From Bacteroidota bacterium (lineage in GTDB: Bacteria; Bacteroidota; Ignavibacteria; UBA10030; UBA8401): a stretch of 5,798 nt of DNA. The position numbers were made by a program, and so were the translations under genes. The notes under the pieces were generated by a model. That model did no database searches. It was not told where the DNA came from and worked only from the letters and a program-made list of their open reading frames with translations. Of this stretch, positions 4,865 through 5,798 are shown in pieces. Where the stretch lies: NCBI GenBank assembly GCA_030824295.1, contig JAVBYA010000109.1:1-5798 (forward strand). Reading direction: 5' to 3'. Position 1 is the stretch's first letter, and the number at the start of each line of letters is the position of its first letter.

Positions 4865-5798
4865 ATGTCTTTTCACTTTCAAATATCGAACATTGACACC
4901 ATCGATTCACCGGCTCTGATCGTTTTCAAAGAGCGGGTGGAACAGAACATCCGTGCGCTCATTGAACGGGTCGGCGATGTCTCGCGTATCCGTCCGCATG
5001 TGAAGACGCATAAGAGTGCCGATGTCGCGCAATTGATGCTCGATGCCGGTATCACTAAGTTCAAATGCGCCACCATTGCCGAAGCGGAGATGCTCGCCTC
5101 GGTCGGCGCACCGGATGTGCTGCTGGCCTATCAGCCGGTCGGACCGAAGATCCGCCGTCTGTTGAAGCTGGTGGAGGAGCGGATGTTCACGCAGTTTTCT
5201 CTGCTGGTCGATTCGCCGGAGGGAGCGGAACAGATCGCTGCCGTTGTCCGCACCACACCGTTCCCGGTTGGCGTCTTCATCGATTGCAATGTCGGCATGA
5301 ACCGCACAGGTATCCTGCCGGAGCATGCCATGCCGCTCATCCGTCAGGTGAAGGCGGAGAGAACGTTCCTCTTCCGCGGACTTCATGCGTATGACGGACA
5401 TATCGCCGATGCCGATCCTGTTCTGCGTACGAAAAGAGTGGAAGAAGCGTTCCGTCCGATAGCAGCATTGGAACAGCAGTACAAGGAAGCATTCGGCGAG
5501 ATGCCGGTGGTCATCGCAGGCGGGTCGCCTACCTATGCCATTCACGCCGCGCGCGGAAGTGCAGAGTGCAGTCCCGGCACGTTCGTCTATTGGGACGAGA
5601 ACTACACGCGGATGATGCCGGAAGAACCGTTCGTCCCTGCCGCGCTGGTGATCACCCGTGTGGTCTCCATCGTGAACCGGGAGCGCCTCGCCGTCGATCT
5701 GGGACACAAATCGGTCGCATCGGAGAATCCGCAGCCGCGCGTCCGCTTTCTGAATGCGCCGGACGCCGTGCCGGTCGGACACAGCGAGGAACATATGG
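4865..5798 (+). CDS. D-threonine aldolase-like PLP-dependent enzyme (5' part)
   Basis: The reading frame is open from the ATG at 4865 to the window edge: 311 complete codons plus one base, with no stop. The fold type III (alanine racemase N-terminal-like) barrel begins with IDTIDSPALIVFKERVEQNI, as in D-threonine aldolase and D-serine dehydratase relatives. RPHVKTHK (43-50) contains the likely PLP Schiff-base lysine, Lys47. FKCATIAEAEML, CNVGMNRTGI, HAYDGH and the glycine-rich AGGSPTY are further barrel motifs that contact the cofactor. Members cleave D-beta-hydroxy amino acids to glycine and an aldehyde, or deaminate D-serine, using PLP plus a divalent metal. The last visible residues, HSEEHM, lie where the C-terminal metal-binding region should begin, so perhaps 60 residues are missing to the right. 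The specific substrate cannot be decided. The ATG lies 8 nt after a repeat arm and has no Shine-Dalgarno sequence. Confidence 0.9.
   Translation, partial: MSFHFQISNIDTIDSPALIVFKERVEQNIRALIERVGDVSRIRPHVKTHKSADVAQLMLDAGITKFKCATIAEAEMLASVGAPDVLLAYQPVGPKIRRLLKLVEERMFTQFSLLVDSPEGAEQIAAVVRTTPFPVGVFIDCNVGMNRTGILPEHAMPLIRQVKAERTFLFRGLHAYDGHIADADPVLRTKRVEEAFRPIAALEQQYKEAFGEMPVVIAGGSPTYAIHAARGSAECSPGTFVYWDENYTRMMPEEPFVPAALVITRVVSIVNRERLAVDLGHKSVASENPQPRVRFLNAPDAVPVGHSEEHM

Noticed and set aside
4907..5794. Long open frame (295 codons) on the - strand opposite the aldolase-like gene.
   Set aside because: The + strand frame has clear PLP-enzyme motifs. The antisense product is Arg/His/Asp-rich with no recognisable domain.

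Overview
The window carries four protein genes, all on the + strand, separated by short gaps filled with repeats. In order they are an ABC-F family ATPase (106-2094), an EamA/DMT-type membrane transporter (2256-3149), a dGTP triphosphohydrolase of the HD superfamily (3508-4776) and the first 311 codons of a D-threonine-aldolase-like PLP enzyme that runs off the right edge (4865-5798). The four genes have no obvious common pathway. They look like ordinary chromosomal housekeeping and accessory genes. No phage, plasmid, CRISPR, transposase, tRNA or rRNA sequence was seen.

The organism is probably a member of the Bacteroidota/Chlorobiota/Ignavibacteria side of the bacterial tree. This is an inference from three things: no start codon has a convincing Shine-Dalgarno sequence, the coding DNA is moderately GC-rich while the gaps are AT-rich, and the gaps hold iterated short words of a kind I associate from memory with those genomes. 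None of this was checked by a search.

The unusual part is the repeats. All three gaps between genes hold inverted repeats, each built from a different short word: a GAATTCAG-type word at 2096-2239, a TAGGTACTAGG-type word at 3163-3490, and a CACATAG/CTATGTG word at 4785-4856. A fourth word type, AGTCAAAAG...AAAAGTGAG, sits in frame inside the ABC-F gene (1798-1857) and encodes two 11-residue repeats. The leader before the first gene may hold a more degenerate repeat (9-95).

The 358-bp gap before the dGTPase is the most structured. Three inverted-repeat levels share nearly the same centre (about 3323-3327). The outer level is a pair of 30-bp arms. The middle level is a 134-bp MITE-like element with 18-bp terminal inverted repeats bounded by TA. 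The inner level is a head-to-head pair of REP-like hairpins whose stems differ by three compensatory base-pair changes around an almost identical 12-nt loop. In each gap the right arm ends only 8-17 nt before the next start codon, so these structures could affect termination or translation initiation. That effect is a hypothesis only.
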